Numbered from the stretch's first letter, positions 8,322-16,967 are shown. The stretch is 64,000 nt of DNA from Candidatus Rifleibacteriota bacterium (GCA_015233565.1 JADFXM010000011.1:62001-126000); one strand, 5' to 3'. Notes: generated from the sequence alone by a model not told the origin. Program-made: numbers and translations.

Positions 8322-9356
8322 ATGCCTGAAAAAGTACGAGTTGCCCCGCAGGAACACAAGGGCTGCCCCAATATTGAGAAATGCAAGGATTGTGCCACCA
8401 AATCTCAATATTTCAGTCTTTTTAGCAATGTTTTTCTTGCTGCTTTCAAAGGAGTTGCGGGAACGCTAACCGGCAGTATCGGATTAATCGCTGACGCTAC
8501 ACACAGTTCAGCGGATGTTTTGAACTCCTTTGTTGTCATGCTTGCAATGAACATTAGCAAGATCCCTCCCGATGAGAACCATCCTTACGGCCATGGAAAA
8601 GTGGAGAATATTTGCGGTTTGTTCGTTGGAGTTGTACTGTTTTTTGGCGCGGTTCTTATCATGGATTCATCAATTGAACAATTAATGAACCCGGAACCGC
8701 TTATTCCACCGCATTCAATTGGTATCATCGTTGCAATCATTTCCATTTTGACTAATGAAGTTTTTTTTCGAGTAGAATATTGTGCTGCAAGGCAAGTAAA
8801 CAGCCCGGCTCTTGAAGCCGATGCCACTGAAAATCGTGCAGATTCGATAACTACTGTTGCGGTATTAATAGGAATGCTGGGGGCGCAATTTGGATATCCA
8901 AAGGCCGATCCAATGGCGGCTTTGGCTGTTGGTGTCATTACTGGGCCGATTGCATGGCATCTTTTGTCGAAGAATATCAGCGGATTAATGGATGGCGGTC
9001 AGACTCTTGATCAGGTTGCCATGATTAATAAATTGGTAACTGAAAACCCCGAAGTTAAAGGTGTAAATTACATCAAAACTCGTTATACAGGAAGCGACCT
9101 TTTAATCGAGCTCGAGGTAATGATTGGAAGCGATACCTCTATCGCGAGGAGCGACGAAATTGCAAGTGAAATTAAGAAAAAATTGAAGCCCAACTTTGAG
9201 CACTTAGGTGATGTAATAATTGTTTGCAGGTCTGAAAACACAAAAGATCCTGATTTGATATCCGCTTTGCAGGTACAAACCACTGCAACCGAAATTAAAG
9301 AGCACGATCTGATGACATCTTTGCAGAAGATGGCCAATGAAAAGAAAACAATTTGA
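8322..9356 (+). CDS. mamB: MamB-like cation diffusion facilitator
   Basis: A divalent metal/H+ antiporter of the cation diffusion facilitator family, in magnetosomes thought to bring Fe(II) into the vesicle and to nucleate vesicle formation. The N-terminus carries a CKDC pair just before the first helix, a hallmark of MamB. The family motif GSIGLIADATHSSAD gives D59 and D66 (numbering from the alternative TTG at 8319), the loop DENHPYGHGKVE is typical, and ENRAD (N172, D175) supplies the helix-5 metal site. A cytoplasmic domain follows from about residue 225. AGGAG is compatible with either TTG 8319 or ATG 8322; I take the ATG. MamM would be the expected partner but is not in the window. Confidence 0.85.
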   Translation: MPEKVRVAPQEHKGCPNIEKCKDCATKSQYFSLFSNVFLAAFKGVAGTLTGSIGLIADATHSSADVLNSFVVMLAMNISKIPPDENHPYGHGKVENICGLFVGVVLFFGAVLIMDSSIEQLMNPEPLIPPHSIGIIVAIISILTNEVFFRVEYCAARQVNSPALEADATENRADSITTVAVLIGMLGAQFGYPKADPMAALAVGVITGPIAWHLLSKNISGLMDGGQTLDQVAMINKLVTENPEVKGVNYIKTRYTGSDLLIELEVMIGSDTSIARSDEIASEIKKKLKPNFEHLGDVIIVCRSENTKDPDLISALQVQTTATEIKEHDLMTSLQKMANEKKTI

Positions 9357-9684
9357 AAAACAGATGAAAGGTGCACCAGAACACTTGAAATTGTCAGTAC
9401 AACCAGAACTTGAAATTTGCGCTCCGCCAAGTCGAAGCACCCGCTCTGAGCGGAGCCGAAGCGGTGTCTCTTTTAACGATTTCAATTTGTTCAATTCAAT
9501 GACCAAATATTTTTACACGAGTCAGAGCAGTATATAATTTCAATGAAATTGTGTCTTCTCAATTATTGGAGGGTGATGGATTGTTTGTTATCGGGTAGAC
9601 CCCCTTCGTGGGATGCCTTTGAAAATCCAGCCTATCTTTGAGAATTAAAAAGATACGTTTTTGTATCTACCAGGGAGAATAGCC
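9357..9684. other. Intergenic stretch with REP-like palindrome
   Basis: No gene is supported. Around 9421-9468 lies a GC-rich run with GCTCCG...CGGAGC arms and the string CTGAGCGGAGCCGAAG, a motif seen in dispersed REP-type palindromes of many bacteria; a related copy in opposite orientation (GACTCCGCTCAGCGACC) is at 39577-39593. The remainder is AT-rich leader DNA before the P-type ATPase. Confidence 0.45.
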
Positions 9685-12375
9685 ATGTTGTCTTCTGTTG
9701 ATCTATCAAAACTAACCAGCATTACTGAAGCGGAAGCCGCTAATCGACTTATTGAGGAAGGCCCAAATGATCTTCCCCAAAGTAAACCCCGAGGATTATT
9801 CGATATAGCCAAGGAAGTTGCAAGCGAACCGATGTTTCTTATGCTTGTGGCGTGTGGCGTATTGTACCTTATGCTTGGTGATCGTGAAGAAGCGCTTATG
9901 CTGTTGAGCTTCGTTTTTGTGGTTATGGGCATTACTTTCCATCAGGAACGGAAGACCGAGCGGGCTCTTGAATCTCTTCGCGACCTTTCAAGCCCACGGG
10001 CGCTTGTTATTCGCGATGGTCGTCAGAAACGCATTGATGGCCGTTATGTTGTCAGAGGCGACTTGCTTGTTTTGAATGAAGGAGACCGGGTTCCTGCCGA
10101 TGCGGTGTTACTTACCGGACTTAACCTTTGTGTCAATGAATCCTTGTTAACGGGTGAAGCTATTCCCGTTAGAAAGAATCCCACGGAGAACGGCAAAGTG
10201 CCGCTAGTAATGGATCGCCCTGGTGGAGAAGATCAACCGTTTTTGTATTCAGGAACATTGGTTGTTTCTGGCCAGGGAATTGCCAGAACGATGGCTACCG
10301 GTCCGAATACCGAACTTGGAAAAATCGGAAAAGCTTTACAGAGTTTAGATCCCGAAGATACCACCTTAAAAAAACAAACTGCTTCCTTAATCCGGAATAT
10401 TGCGCTTTTGGGGTTAGGGGCATGTATAATTGTGGTTGTGGTTTATGGATTTACGCGTGGCAACTGGACGGATGGCTTTTTGGCCGGGTTATCACTTGCA
10501 ATGGCTATGCTACCCGAAGAATTTCCAGTTGTTTTGACGGTCTTTCTTGCTATCGGAGCCTGGCGAATTTCCCGAAAAAATGTTCTTACGCGCCGAATTC
10601 CGGCCGTCGAAGCCCTTGGTTCAGCAACTGTTCTTTGCACTGACAAGACAGGTACTTTGACATTGAACCGCATGACTGTTTCAAGCTTATCTGATGGGAA
10701 AAAAGTTATTTCCATCGATGATCTTAACGATAAAGATCTTCCGAAAGAGTATCACGAGGTAATTGAGATTTCCAGCCTGGCAAGTAAAACGGATGCTTTT
10801 GACCCGATGGATCAGGCAATAAAACATGTGGAATCCCGTTTTCTGAGTTCTGATCAAATCCATTCCGATTGGAAACTTAAAAGGGAATATCCTCTTTCCA
10901 AGAAGCTTTTGGCACTGTCACATGTTTGGAAGTCATCAGATGGACAAAGTTATGACATCGCTGCCAAGGGAGCAGCCGAAGCCATTCTCGATTTATGCCA
11001 CCTTGAAGAATCTCGAAAGAAGGAACTTTTAACACAGGTCAATACGATGGCCAACTCTGGACTTCGAGTTCTTGGAGTTGCCAAAGCTAAGTTTGATCTC
11101 GAAAATCTTCCCGAGGAACAGCATGACTTCGATTTTCAATTCATAGGATTCCTCGGATTCTCTGACCCGATACGTCCAACTGTGCCGGCAGCAATAAAAG
11201 AATGTTACGATGCTGGAGTCAGAGTTGTTATGATTACCGGAGATTACCCCGGAACCGCCAGAAATGTTGCCCGAAAAATTGGATTGAAACCGGATGATCA
11301 GGTTTTAACCGGTCCGGAACTTGATAAAATGACTGATGAGGAATTGAGATATCGCGTGAGCGAAACGTGCATTTTCGCGCGTGTCGCGCCTGATCAGAAG
11401 CTTCGGCTTGTCGAAGCGTTTAAAGCAAGAGGTGCAATCGTGGCTATGACCGGAGATGGGGTTAACGATGCCCCAGCTTTGAAAGCCGCACATATTGGAA
11501 TAGCAATGGGTGGACGTGGCACTGATGTGGCTCGTGAAGCGTCCTCACTGGTACTGTTGGATGACGATTTTGCTTCGATCGTTGCTGCCATTCGTCAGGG
11601 CCGCACAATATATGACAATATCAAAAAAGCAATGGCGTATATATTTGCAATCCACGTTCCTATTGCCGGGTTAACTTTGTTTCCCGTTCTGCTAGGCTGG
11701 GATCTGATCCTTCTTCCCGTCCATATCGTGTTTCTTGAACTATTAATTGATCCGACTTGTTCTGTGGTGTTTGAGGCGGAAGCTGAAGAGCCGGATGTTA
11801 TGTTGCGGCCTCCTCGTGATCCTAATGCCCCATTATTTGGAAGGCAAGAGTTGATTTTGAGCATTTTTCAGGGAATAAGGGTTTTCTTCAACGTATTGGC
11901 AGTTTTCCTTATTGCCCGATTGTATTTCAATCTCGATCAACTCGAAGCCAGAGCGCTTGCTTTTACGACTCTCATTATTGCCAATCTTTGCTTGATTATC
12001 ACCAACCGAAGTTGGAAACGTTCTGCATTTGAAAGCCTCCGAACTCCAAATTACGCTCAGTGGTGGGTGATCGGTGGCGGCTCCCTTTTCCTGGCAGCTG
12101 TGTTGTACCAACCGTATCTTAGAAGTCTTTTTAGATTTGAATATTTGCATCTGAACCACGACATCATTGTGTGTCTGATTGCAGGAATTACAAGCGTGTT
12201 CTGGTTTGAAAGTTATAAAGTGAACTTTATGTCTAAAAAGGGCAGTTCGAAAAAGACGGAAAAACCCCGCTTTGGATTGGGTGGAAGCATGGCTTCCGAA
12301 GCACTCAGGTCCCAGGCCAAGCCAAACCTTGGGCTCAGCCAGAGCGCTATTGCCAACAAGTTTGATAGAGAGTAG
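9685..12375 (+). CDS. P-type cation-transporting ATPase (P2-like)
   Basis: An ATP-driven cation pump of 896 residues. It has the N-terminal cation-ATPase domain, TGEAIPVRKN in the actuator domain, the phosphorylation motif CTDKTGTLT, the hinge MTGDGVNDAPALKAA and ten-helix topology. The helix-4 motif PEEFPVV and helix-6 ELLIDPTCSVVFEAE mark a bacterial P2-like branch whose ion is usually unassigned; the SERCA helix-6 residues are not conserved. The chosen ATG (9685) has GGGAG eight bases upstream; a TTG at 9661 would add eight residues. Its place between mamB and mamP suggests a role in the ion balance of the magnetosome compartment or cell (for example Ca2+, Mn2+ or Fe2+), but the ion cannot be read from the sequence. 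Confidence 0.85.
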   Translation: MLSSVDLSKLTSITEAEAANRLIEEGPNDLPQSKPRGLFDIAKEVASEPMFLMLVACGVLYLMLGDREEALMLLSFVFVVMGITFHQERKTERALESLRDLSSPRALVIRDGRQKRIDGRYVVRGDLLVLNEGDRVPADAVLLTGLNLCVNESLLTGEAIPVRKNPTENGKVPLVMDRPGGEDQPFLYSGTLVVSGQGIARTMATGPNTELGKIGKALQSLDPEDTTLKKQTASLIRNIALLGLGACIIVVVVYGFTRGNWTDGFLAGLSLAMAMLPEEFPVVLTVFLAIGAWRISRKNVLTRRIPAVEALGSATVLCTDKTGTLTLNRMTVSSLSDGKKVISIDDLNDKDLPKEYHEVIEISSLASKTDAFDPMDQAIKHVESRFLSSDQIHSDWKLKREYPLSKKLLALSHVWKSSDGQSYDIAAKGAAEAILDLCHLEESRKKELLTQVNTMANSGLRVLGVAKAKFDLENLPEEQHDFDFQFIGFLGFSDPIRPTVPAAIKECYDAGVRVVMITGDYPGTARNVARKIGLKPDDQVLTGPELDKMTDEELRYRVSETCIFARVAPDQKLRLVEAFKARGAIVAMTGDGVNDAPALKAAHIGIAMGGRGTDVAREASSLVLLDDDFASIVAAIRQGRTIYDNIKKAMAYIFAIHVPIAGLTLFPVLLGWDLILLPVHIVFLELLIDPTCSVVFEAEAEEPDVMLRPPRDPNAPLFGRQELILSIFQGIRVFFNVLAVFLIARLYFNLDQLEARALAFTTLIIANLCLIITNRSWKRSAFESLRTPNYAQWWVIGGGSLFLAAVLYQPYLRSLFRFEYLHLNHDIIVCLIAGITSVFWFESYKVNFMSKKGSSKKTEKPRFGLGGSMASEALRSQAKPNLGLSQSAIANKFDRE

Positions 12376-12407
12376 CCACGGATATTTGGCGTAAAAGAGC
12401 TACCCTG

Positions 12408-13769
12408 ATGAAATCAAAGTTGGAAAAATTCCAGACCCTTCTGGGAATAGCATTTTTCGGTGGGATAATCATTTCGAGTTTTGACCAAACTTTGATTGCA
12501 CAACAAGTTAAGACAAATCAGCCGGTAGCAGATGGGCAGGTAAATCTTGCTCAAAAGCCTCCCGAGCCTTCTTTGATGAATGATGGACTCTTATTGGATC
12601 CATCGTTGGCTTCAATTCAGAGTAAATCTCCAAAAAGAATACTGGAAGAGGCTTTGATGGAACAGGAGATTCGTTTAACTCCTTCGTTTCAATCGGGGCA
12701 AGGAACTTTGGTTGTTCAGCCCATAGTTAACGGGCCGTTAATAGTTCCACCAAAGAGCGCCGATGAAGTCCTTCTTGACCTGAGAAAAATGATAAATCAG
12801 CGGTCAATCAGAAATCTTCATAAATCTGCACCTGTTGATCCCGTAATTTCAGGACCAAACCTGCCGCAAAATTCGATATCCCAGAACCGAGTTTCACCTA
12901 AAAATCCTGAAGATGCAATCCTGGAATTGCGAAAACTGATTAATCAACGGTCGATAAGAAATTTGCATAAATTAGCTCCAGCCGATTGGCCTGCTAACGG
13001 CCCAAGTGTTAAGACAGTTGCTCTACCTGTTAAATCGGCTCTGCCGACTAATTCAACAAACCAGGGATCTACTGCATCTTCCGCCAATTTTCCAGAACCT
13101 GCACAAGTCGAAGGGGTCTCGAATAGCTGGATTAATTTTGCTCAGAAAGTCGGTCCAGCCAAAAATCAGGAAGAGATTCTAATGGCACAGGAAGATGTGT
13201 TGATAAAAAAATTAATAAAAAAGCTGCAAATTTTTGAAGCGCACTGGCAAGGTTCGGATTTAATGGAATTGGATGTGACTTTGAAGCGGCAGCTTGGATA
13301 TCCGCTTGATCTGGAGGGAATTATCGTAAACGAAGTTACTTTCAACACTCAAGCTGCCGGAATAATGGGCGCCGATGTCATCCAGGCATTGAACGGTATT
13401 AGAGTCAAAACTTTGCAACAATTTAAAGATGCTACTCGACTCTCACAATTGGATACGAGGGCTAAAGTACAAGTTTGGCGAAAAGGAAAAACTTTGACCT
13501 TTGAAGTGGTTGCCGAGGATGGACTGGGGTTAGCTCAGGCTGAATCAGCTCCAATGATAATGCCAGGTGAACCAAGACCACACCCGCACCTCGGACCTTG
13601 TACAAATTGCCATATTATCCGTGCTGTAATTACTGCTGAGATAACGCCAGATCCTGATGACATCATTTTGCAACCTCGGGCAATTACCCCTGCTACGCGT
13701 AATCCGCACGAAGCCAGAGGGCCTTGCAATGCTTGCCATGTAGTAAAACTGAATGCAACTTCTCCTTGA
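12408..13769 (+). CDS. mamP: MamP-like PDZ protein with two magnetochrome haem motifs
   Basis: MamP is an iron oxidase/redox protein combining a PDZ domain with magnetochrome c-type haem motifs. This 453-residue protein has an N-terminal signal anchor (about 10-28), a low-complexity region with a duplicated motif (L.LRK.INQRSIRNLHK at about 122-139 and 171-188), a PDZ domain (about 285-375) and two C-terminal CxxCH motifs (C398/C401/H402 and C440/C443/H444), each preceded by PH or NPH and GPC as in magnetochromes. Typical MamP is about 270 residues; the extra length is the N-terminal repeat region. The haem motifs predict export and haem attachment on the vesicle-lumen side. It follows the P-type ATPase by 32 bases in the same direction. 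Confidence 0.8.
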   Translation: MKSKLEKFQTLLGIAFFGGIIISSFDQTLIAQQVKTNQPVADGQVNLAQKPPEPSLMNDGLLLDPSLASIQSKSPKRILEEALMEQEIRLTPSFQSGQGTLVVQPIVNGPLIVPPKSADEVLLDLRKMINQRSIRNLHKSAPVDPVISGPNLPQNSISQNRVSPKNPEDAILELRKLINQRSIRNLHKLAPADWPANGPSVKTVALPVKSALPTNSTNQGSTASSANFPEPAQVEGVSNSWINFAQKVGPAKNQEEILMAQEDVLIKKLIKKLQIFEAHWQGSDLMELDVTLKRQLGYPLDLEGIIVNEVTFNTQAAGIMGADVIQALNGIRVKTLQQFKDATRLSQLDTRAKVQVWRKGKTLTFEVVAEDGLGLAQAESAPMIMPGEPRPHPHLGPCTNCHIIRAVITAEITPDPDDIILQPRAITPATRNPHEARGPCNACHVVKLNATSP

Positions 13770-13804
13770 TTTGAATGTTTCCAATAATGAAAGGAGCGTA
13801 GAAC

Positions 13805-14026
13805 ATGCATGACTGCAAAATAGAGAGATTAAATCAGATTTATAAAAAAATGGTTGAAAATTTGGAGCAGCAATTGAAGGAAACTAAGGAAGAACTGGTA
13901 AAAAAAGATTCCGAGATAAACGCTCTTTTGAAAGAAAACAATCATTTAAAATCCAAAATTTCGTCCAGCCAGGAAGATGGTAATAAAAGCGGAATTCACG
14001 CGTTTCAATCGCCAGGGATTTCCTGA
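13805..14026 (+). CDS. Small coiled-coil protein
   Basis: A 73-residue protein that is almost entirely a charged heptad coiled coil (about 10-58) with a short polar tail. AAAGGAG is placed just upstream of the ATG, so it is likely translated. No family is recognised. It sits between mamP and the DUF4405-like gene and foreshadows the many coiled-coil genes from 19585 onward, so a scaffolding role near the magnetosome membrane is possible but unproven. Confidence 0.6.
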   Translation: MHDCKIERLNQIYKKMVENLEQQLKETKEELVKKDSEINALLKENNHLKSKISSSQEDGNKSGIHAFQSPGIS

Positions 14027-14103
14027 ATTGTTTAATAATGAATCATTTCTGGGGGTTACTTTCTTTTCGCAGATTTTTTTTTGAAAGCGTATAAAAACAT
14101 TCG

Positions 14104-14859
14104 ATGAAAAACAAAAATGGGGTTGATGAGCGACTTGCTTCAACTCCCGGTTCACCAACCGGTTCAGCTGAAATGCATGGTTTTGTTGTTGCTTATGCAA
14201 AGAATCGTATAGACCACGTTGATAATTTTCTTCCCGCTTCACAAAAAATTGCATGGCGCAGTTTAAACCAAGATGATGAGCTGGAGTTGGAAACTGCCAG
14301 GAAGCCAAAAGGGGGAAGTAAGAAATTTTTGCGGACATTTCCGATCAATGCCAGAGCTTTGGTTTCATTGATCCTTTTATGTGCGGGAATGTGGCTTGTA
14401 CCTTCCGGAGTTGCTCTGCATTTCGCTTTTCACGCCAGTCATCCGGTTTCCGAAAACCCTGCGATTTTGAGCAATTTTGTTGTGAATTACACCCCTGAGG
14501 GGGCAAACATTTCTGTTGTCCCAGGAACTTTGGGAAGTCCATTAGTTAAAGAAACTCCTGGAATTCCAGGGGGTTCAGGTTCAGGTCTTCCTGCCCTTCC
14601 AGGAAGCTCAGTCCTTCAAAGTGAACCGCAAAAAATCGATTTTTGGAGCCACCTTTTCATGGCCATGCACAATGCTGCTTCGATAATTTTTTTAATTGCG
14701 GCAGTGGCTCATGTGATGTTGAACTGGAGTGCAATGAAGCACTATGTCAGTGCTAAAGTGGGTGAATATGCACGTTTCAAACGAGAGATGCTGATAGCTG
14801 CGCTTGGCGTATCTTGCCTTGTGTTGGTTGTAGCATCACACGTTTTTTTCGCTCCGTAA
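14104..14859 (+). CDS. DUF4405-like histidine-rich membrane protein
   Basis: A 251-residue protein with a polar N-terminal 80 residues and three hydrophobic helices (about 83-105, 183-207 and 228-250). Histidines lie in or beside the helices: LHFAFHASH (106, 110, 113), SHLFMAMHN (183, 189), AHVMLNW (203) and SHVFF (246). This arrangement, with WSHLF..MH and a following VAHVMLNW, fits DUF4405-type membrane cytochrome-like domains, in which paired histidines may bind b-type haem. A glycine/proline-rich loop (about 150-170) joins helices 1 and 2. No strong ribosome site is seen. As last gene of the cluster it may pass electrons to or from the haem protein MamP, analogous to MamZ or MamX roles; that is inference. 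Confidence 0.6.
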   Translation: MKNKNGVDERLASTPGSPTGSAEMHGFVVAYAKNRIDHVDNFLPASQKIAWRSLNQDDELELETARKPKGGSKKFLRTFPINARALVSLILLCAGMWLVPSGVALHFAFHASHPVSENPAILSNFVVNYTPEGANISVVPGTLGSPLVKETPGIPGGSGSGLPALPGSSVLQSEPQKIDFWSHLFMAMHNAASIIFLIAAVAHVMLNWSAMKHYVSAKVGEYARFKREMLIAALGVSCLVLVVASHVFFAP

Positions 14860-15209
14860 TTTCTTCACTTTTCCAATTTCAAGATTGAAATTGAAAGTGT
14901 TTTGAGATGACTTTTTCAAACCGCGCCTAAGGATAACGCCCAATGGAAACAATAGTTTGGAACCAAATGTGGGAAAAATTGGGCAACTTTTTCTTCGAAA
15001 ATGATTGTCTCACCATTTATCAAATTCGGACTTCCTGATTCAGAAGGAACTCATTTGGCACAATTCTGAAGAATTTTCAGCACAAATAAGCACACTTTTT
15101 TCCTTGAAAAGTGCCAGATGGATTTCCGGTTGGAAACTCTGAATTTCTGATCAATTCAAATACGCATCAGGATACCTGAAATTGAGAGAATAGCTTGTCG
15201 AGGTTTGAA
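14860..15209. other. Intergenic stretch after the magnetosome cluster
   Basis: No gene is supported here. The first half has a short inverted repeat (CAATTTC...GAAATTG near 14874-14892) just after the last magnetosome gene, which could help end its transcript, and the second half is taken by the MITE-like element listed next. Confidence 0.4.
15022..15184 (+). mobile_element. MITE-like element, copy 1
   Basis: About 140 central bases (15032-15172) match, nearly base for base, the reverse complement of 63591-63731. The unit is non-coding and carries imperfect terminal inverted repeats (AATTC...TTCCTGAT at the left, ATCAGGA...GAAATT at the right). Size, lack of a gene, and terminal repeats fit a miniature inverted-repeat transposable element; in this copy the termini have diverged more than in copy 2 and there is a two-base insertion near 15093. 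Confidence 0.7.
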
Positions 15210-16178
15210 ATGAGAAAAGTTCTTCTTTGTTTGTTTTTGGTAATTTTTCCAATCAGCACAGTTTTTTCCGCAGAAAGAATTCTACTTGATCAATCCGGGG
15301 GGGGAAGCTCTGAGAATTCGAAGCGTTCGGATTTTTCCGAGATTAAACCTGAAGCTATTTTAGATGAGAACCGAACTCTTGTTCAGCATCAGGCCATAAT
15401 TACAGAAATCCAGGGAATTCTTAATGATCCGAAAATCAGTGATTTCAATTGGTTAGATTTGGCTTGTGGAAAAGGCCAGATAATCCTGCATGTGGATATG
15501 AATTTATCAGAGGAGATGCGCAAAAAGGTAAACTTTTGGGGTTATGATTTGTGCAAGGAATTTTTGGATGTTGCTGATGAGAAATCGAAAAACACCGGTT
15601 TCAAGTCGAGACATTTTCTGCTTGGAGATTTGGCAAAACTTGATGACGTGCTTCCAGCAAGCAGAACCTTTGATTTTATTACTCTAACGAATACGGTACA
15701 TGAAATTTCCCCGAGAGATTTACCGATAGTTTTATTTGATTCCATTTTAAGGTTGTCCGAGAATGGTTCTTTATTTATTTATGATATGGAAAACCTGCCC
15801 AGCCCGGAATTAGGCTCAGTTCCCTGGCGAAATTATGAAATCAAGGAAATTCTGAAGGAATTTTTTACTACGATGGGTTCGACTGATTATTGCCCATTTC
15901 CCGGGCAGTGGTTGCACAAAACCTGTACTGCATGGAATGTCCAGATAAAAAAAGGTTATTTCCCCAAAGAAGCGCGTGAAATGGTGAAAATAAAGGGAAA
16001 AATTATTGAAAGAACCCAAAATAAGATATTGGAACTATTAAAACGGCGTCTCACTGTTTGCAACAGAGAGCTTGAGAAAACAAGAGATCACGGAATTGAG
16101 ACTGAGAAAGAATATAACGAAGTACAAGCACTTCTATTCGAATTCTGGGCTTTAAACAACGCAATTAAAAAGTTTTGA
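15210..16178 (+). CDS. SAM-dependent methyltransferase with apparent signal peptide
   Basis: A class I methyltransferase-like protein. SAM-binding motif I is WLDLACGKGQ (about residues 80-89) and later FDFITLTNTVHEI resembles the motif before the catalytic region; the C-terminal third is a charged helical tail. Unusually the N-terminus from the ATG at 15210 reads as a clean signal peptide (MRKVLLCLFLVIFPISTVFSA), although such enzymes normally work in the cytosol. A TTG at 15195 would add five residues and blur the signal. Either the domain acts outside the membrane, with altered function, or the hydrophobic segment is a membrane anchor. Neighbouring genes give no clue to the substrate. It starts just right of MITE-like copy 1, which may have donated its promoter. 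Confidence 0.6.
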   Translation: MRKVLLCLFLVIFPISTVFSAERILLDQSGGGSSENSKRSDFSEIKPEAILDENRTLVQHQAIITEIQGILNDPKISDFNWLDLACGKGQIILHVDMNLSEEMRKKVNFWGYDLCKEFLDVADEKSKNTGFKSRHFLLGDLAKLDDVLPASRTFDFITLTNTVHEISPRDLPIVLFDSILRLSENGSLFIYDMENLPSPELGSVPWRNYEIKEILKEFFTTMGSTDYCPFPGQWLHKTCTAWNVQIKKGYFPKEAREMVKIKGKIIERTQNKILELLKRRLTVCNRELEKTRDHGIETEKEYNEVQALLFEFWALNNAIKKF

Positions 16179-16429
16179 GAAATGGATCTTTGGCGGCTAA
16201 TCCCCAAAAAAAATGCTACAACTTGAGATTGATGAATAGTTGCTGGAAAAGTTGCAGCGAAAAAGAGTAAAAATACTTGGCTTCTAAAACTACATCAACA
16301 CAAGCAAAGAAAAATTGGAAAAAATAATTTTCGTGAATTTTTGAGTTACTGGTTAATCCAAAGTTCCATGTCTAAAATGGCATAAAGCACAGGTAGGATG
16401 ATTGTTTGAGCCTATTTCCCCCCAATTTA

Positions 16430-16504
16430 CCTGTCCATGAAAAGCCTTGAAGATCATGATTCCAAGAGAACATCCAAAGGTTCACATGGACAGGGTCTTT
16501 TTTG
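16430..16504 (+). terminator. Hairpin followed by T-run, long loop
   Basis: CCTGTCCATG (16430-16439) and CATGGACAGG (16485-16494) are perfect reverse complements, followed at once by GTC and a run of T. The 45-base loop is long for a simple terminator and has its own weak pairing (CTTG...CAAG), so an attenuator or small RNA end is an alternative. Confidence 0.45.
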
Positions 16505-16789
16505 ATTTAACGCTAATTTTTCCTTCTTGCACTGCTCCAATCAGAACTCCATCAAGGTCAGAATTCCAATTCCCGAGGATATAGTCCGGATCTTCCAAGG
16601 CAATTATTCTCAATTGGTGCAGTGTTGAAGCTAATCAAAGGGCAAGGATAGGTGATATTTCAAAAAATGGCACGGAACTTCTGAAGCAGTCTTCAACAGA
16701 GATTTTTACTCTAATGAAATATTGGCTACGTACTTTTTGAAAAACCGCTTTCATTTTATTTTCTTGTGCGGATTTTAGATCATTCTCTC

Positions 16790-16967
16790 GATGAGCCGAC
16801 CGCTCGCGCGGCCGGCTCATCACCGGCCGTGAGCAACTTCGCCCGCTCACCGAGCCCGATTGGCTCCGTACTTCGCGCTCTGCCCATCGTGCTCGTTGAG
16901 CAGGAATGTGCCCTAACTCCGTTCGCTTTGCGAACTGCGTCATACCGCATTCTGCTCACGGCCGGTG
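16790..16967. other. GC-rich multi-hairpin element of unknown nature
   Basis: In an AT-rich surrounding this block is strikingly GC-rich and self-complementary. A perfect 15-bp pair closes it (CACCGGCCGTGAGCA at 16821-16835 with its complement at 16953-16967). Inside are three local hairpins: GAGCC/GGCTC (16852-16866), TGCTC/GAGCA (16890-16902) and GTTCGC/GCGAAC (16921-16935). A fourth, GATGAGCC/GGCTCATC (16790-16821), lies to its left. An alternative pairing GTGAGC/GCTCAC (16829-16850) competes with the closing stem. It could be a structured RNA, a transposon end or a recombination site; no known family is recognised. Confidence 0.5.

Noticed and set aside
9337..9537. 66-residue + strand frame after mamB
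   Set aside because: It overlaps the end of mamB and runs through a REP-like palindrome; no ribosome site or conserved content.
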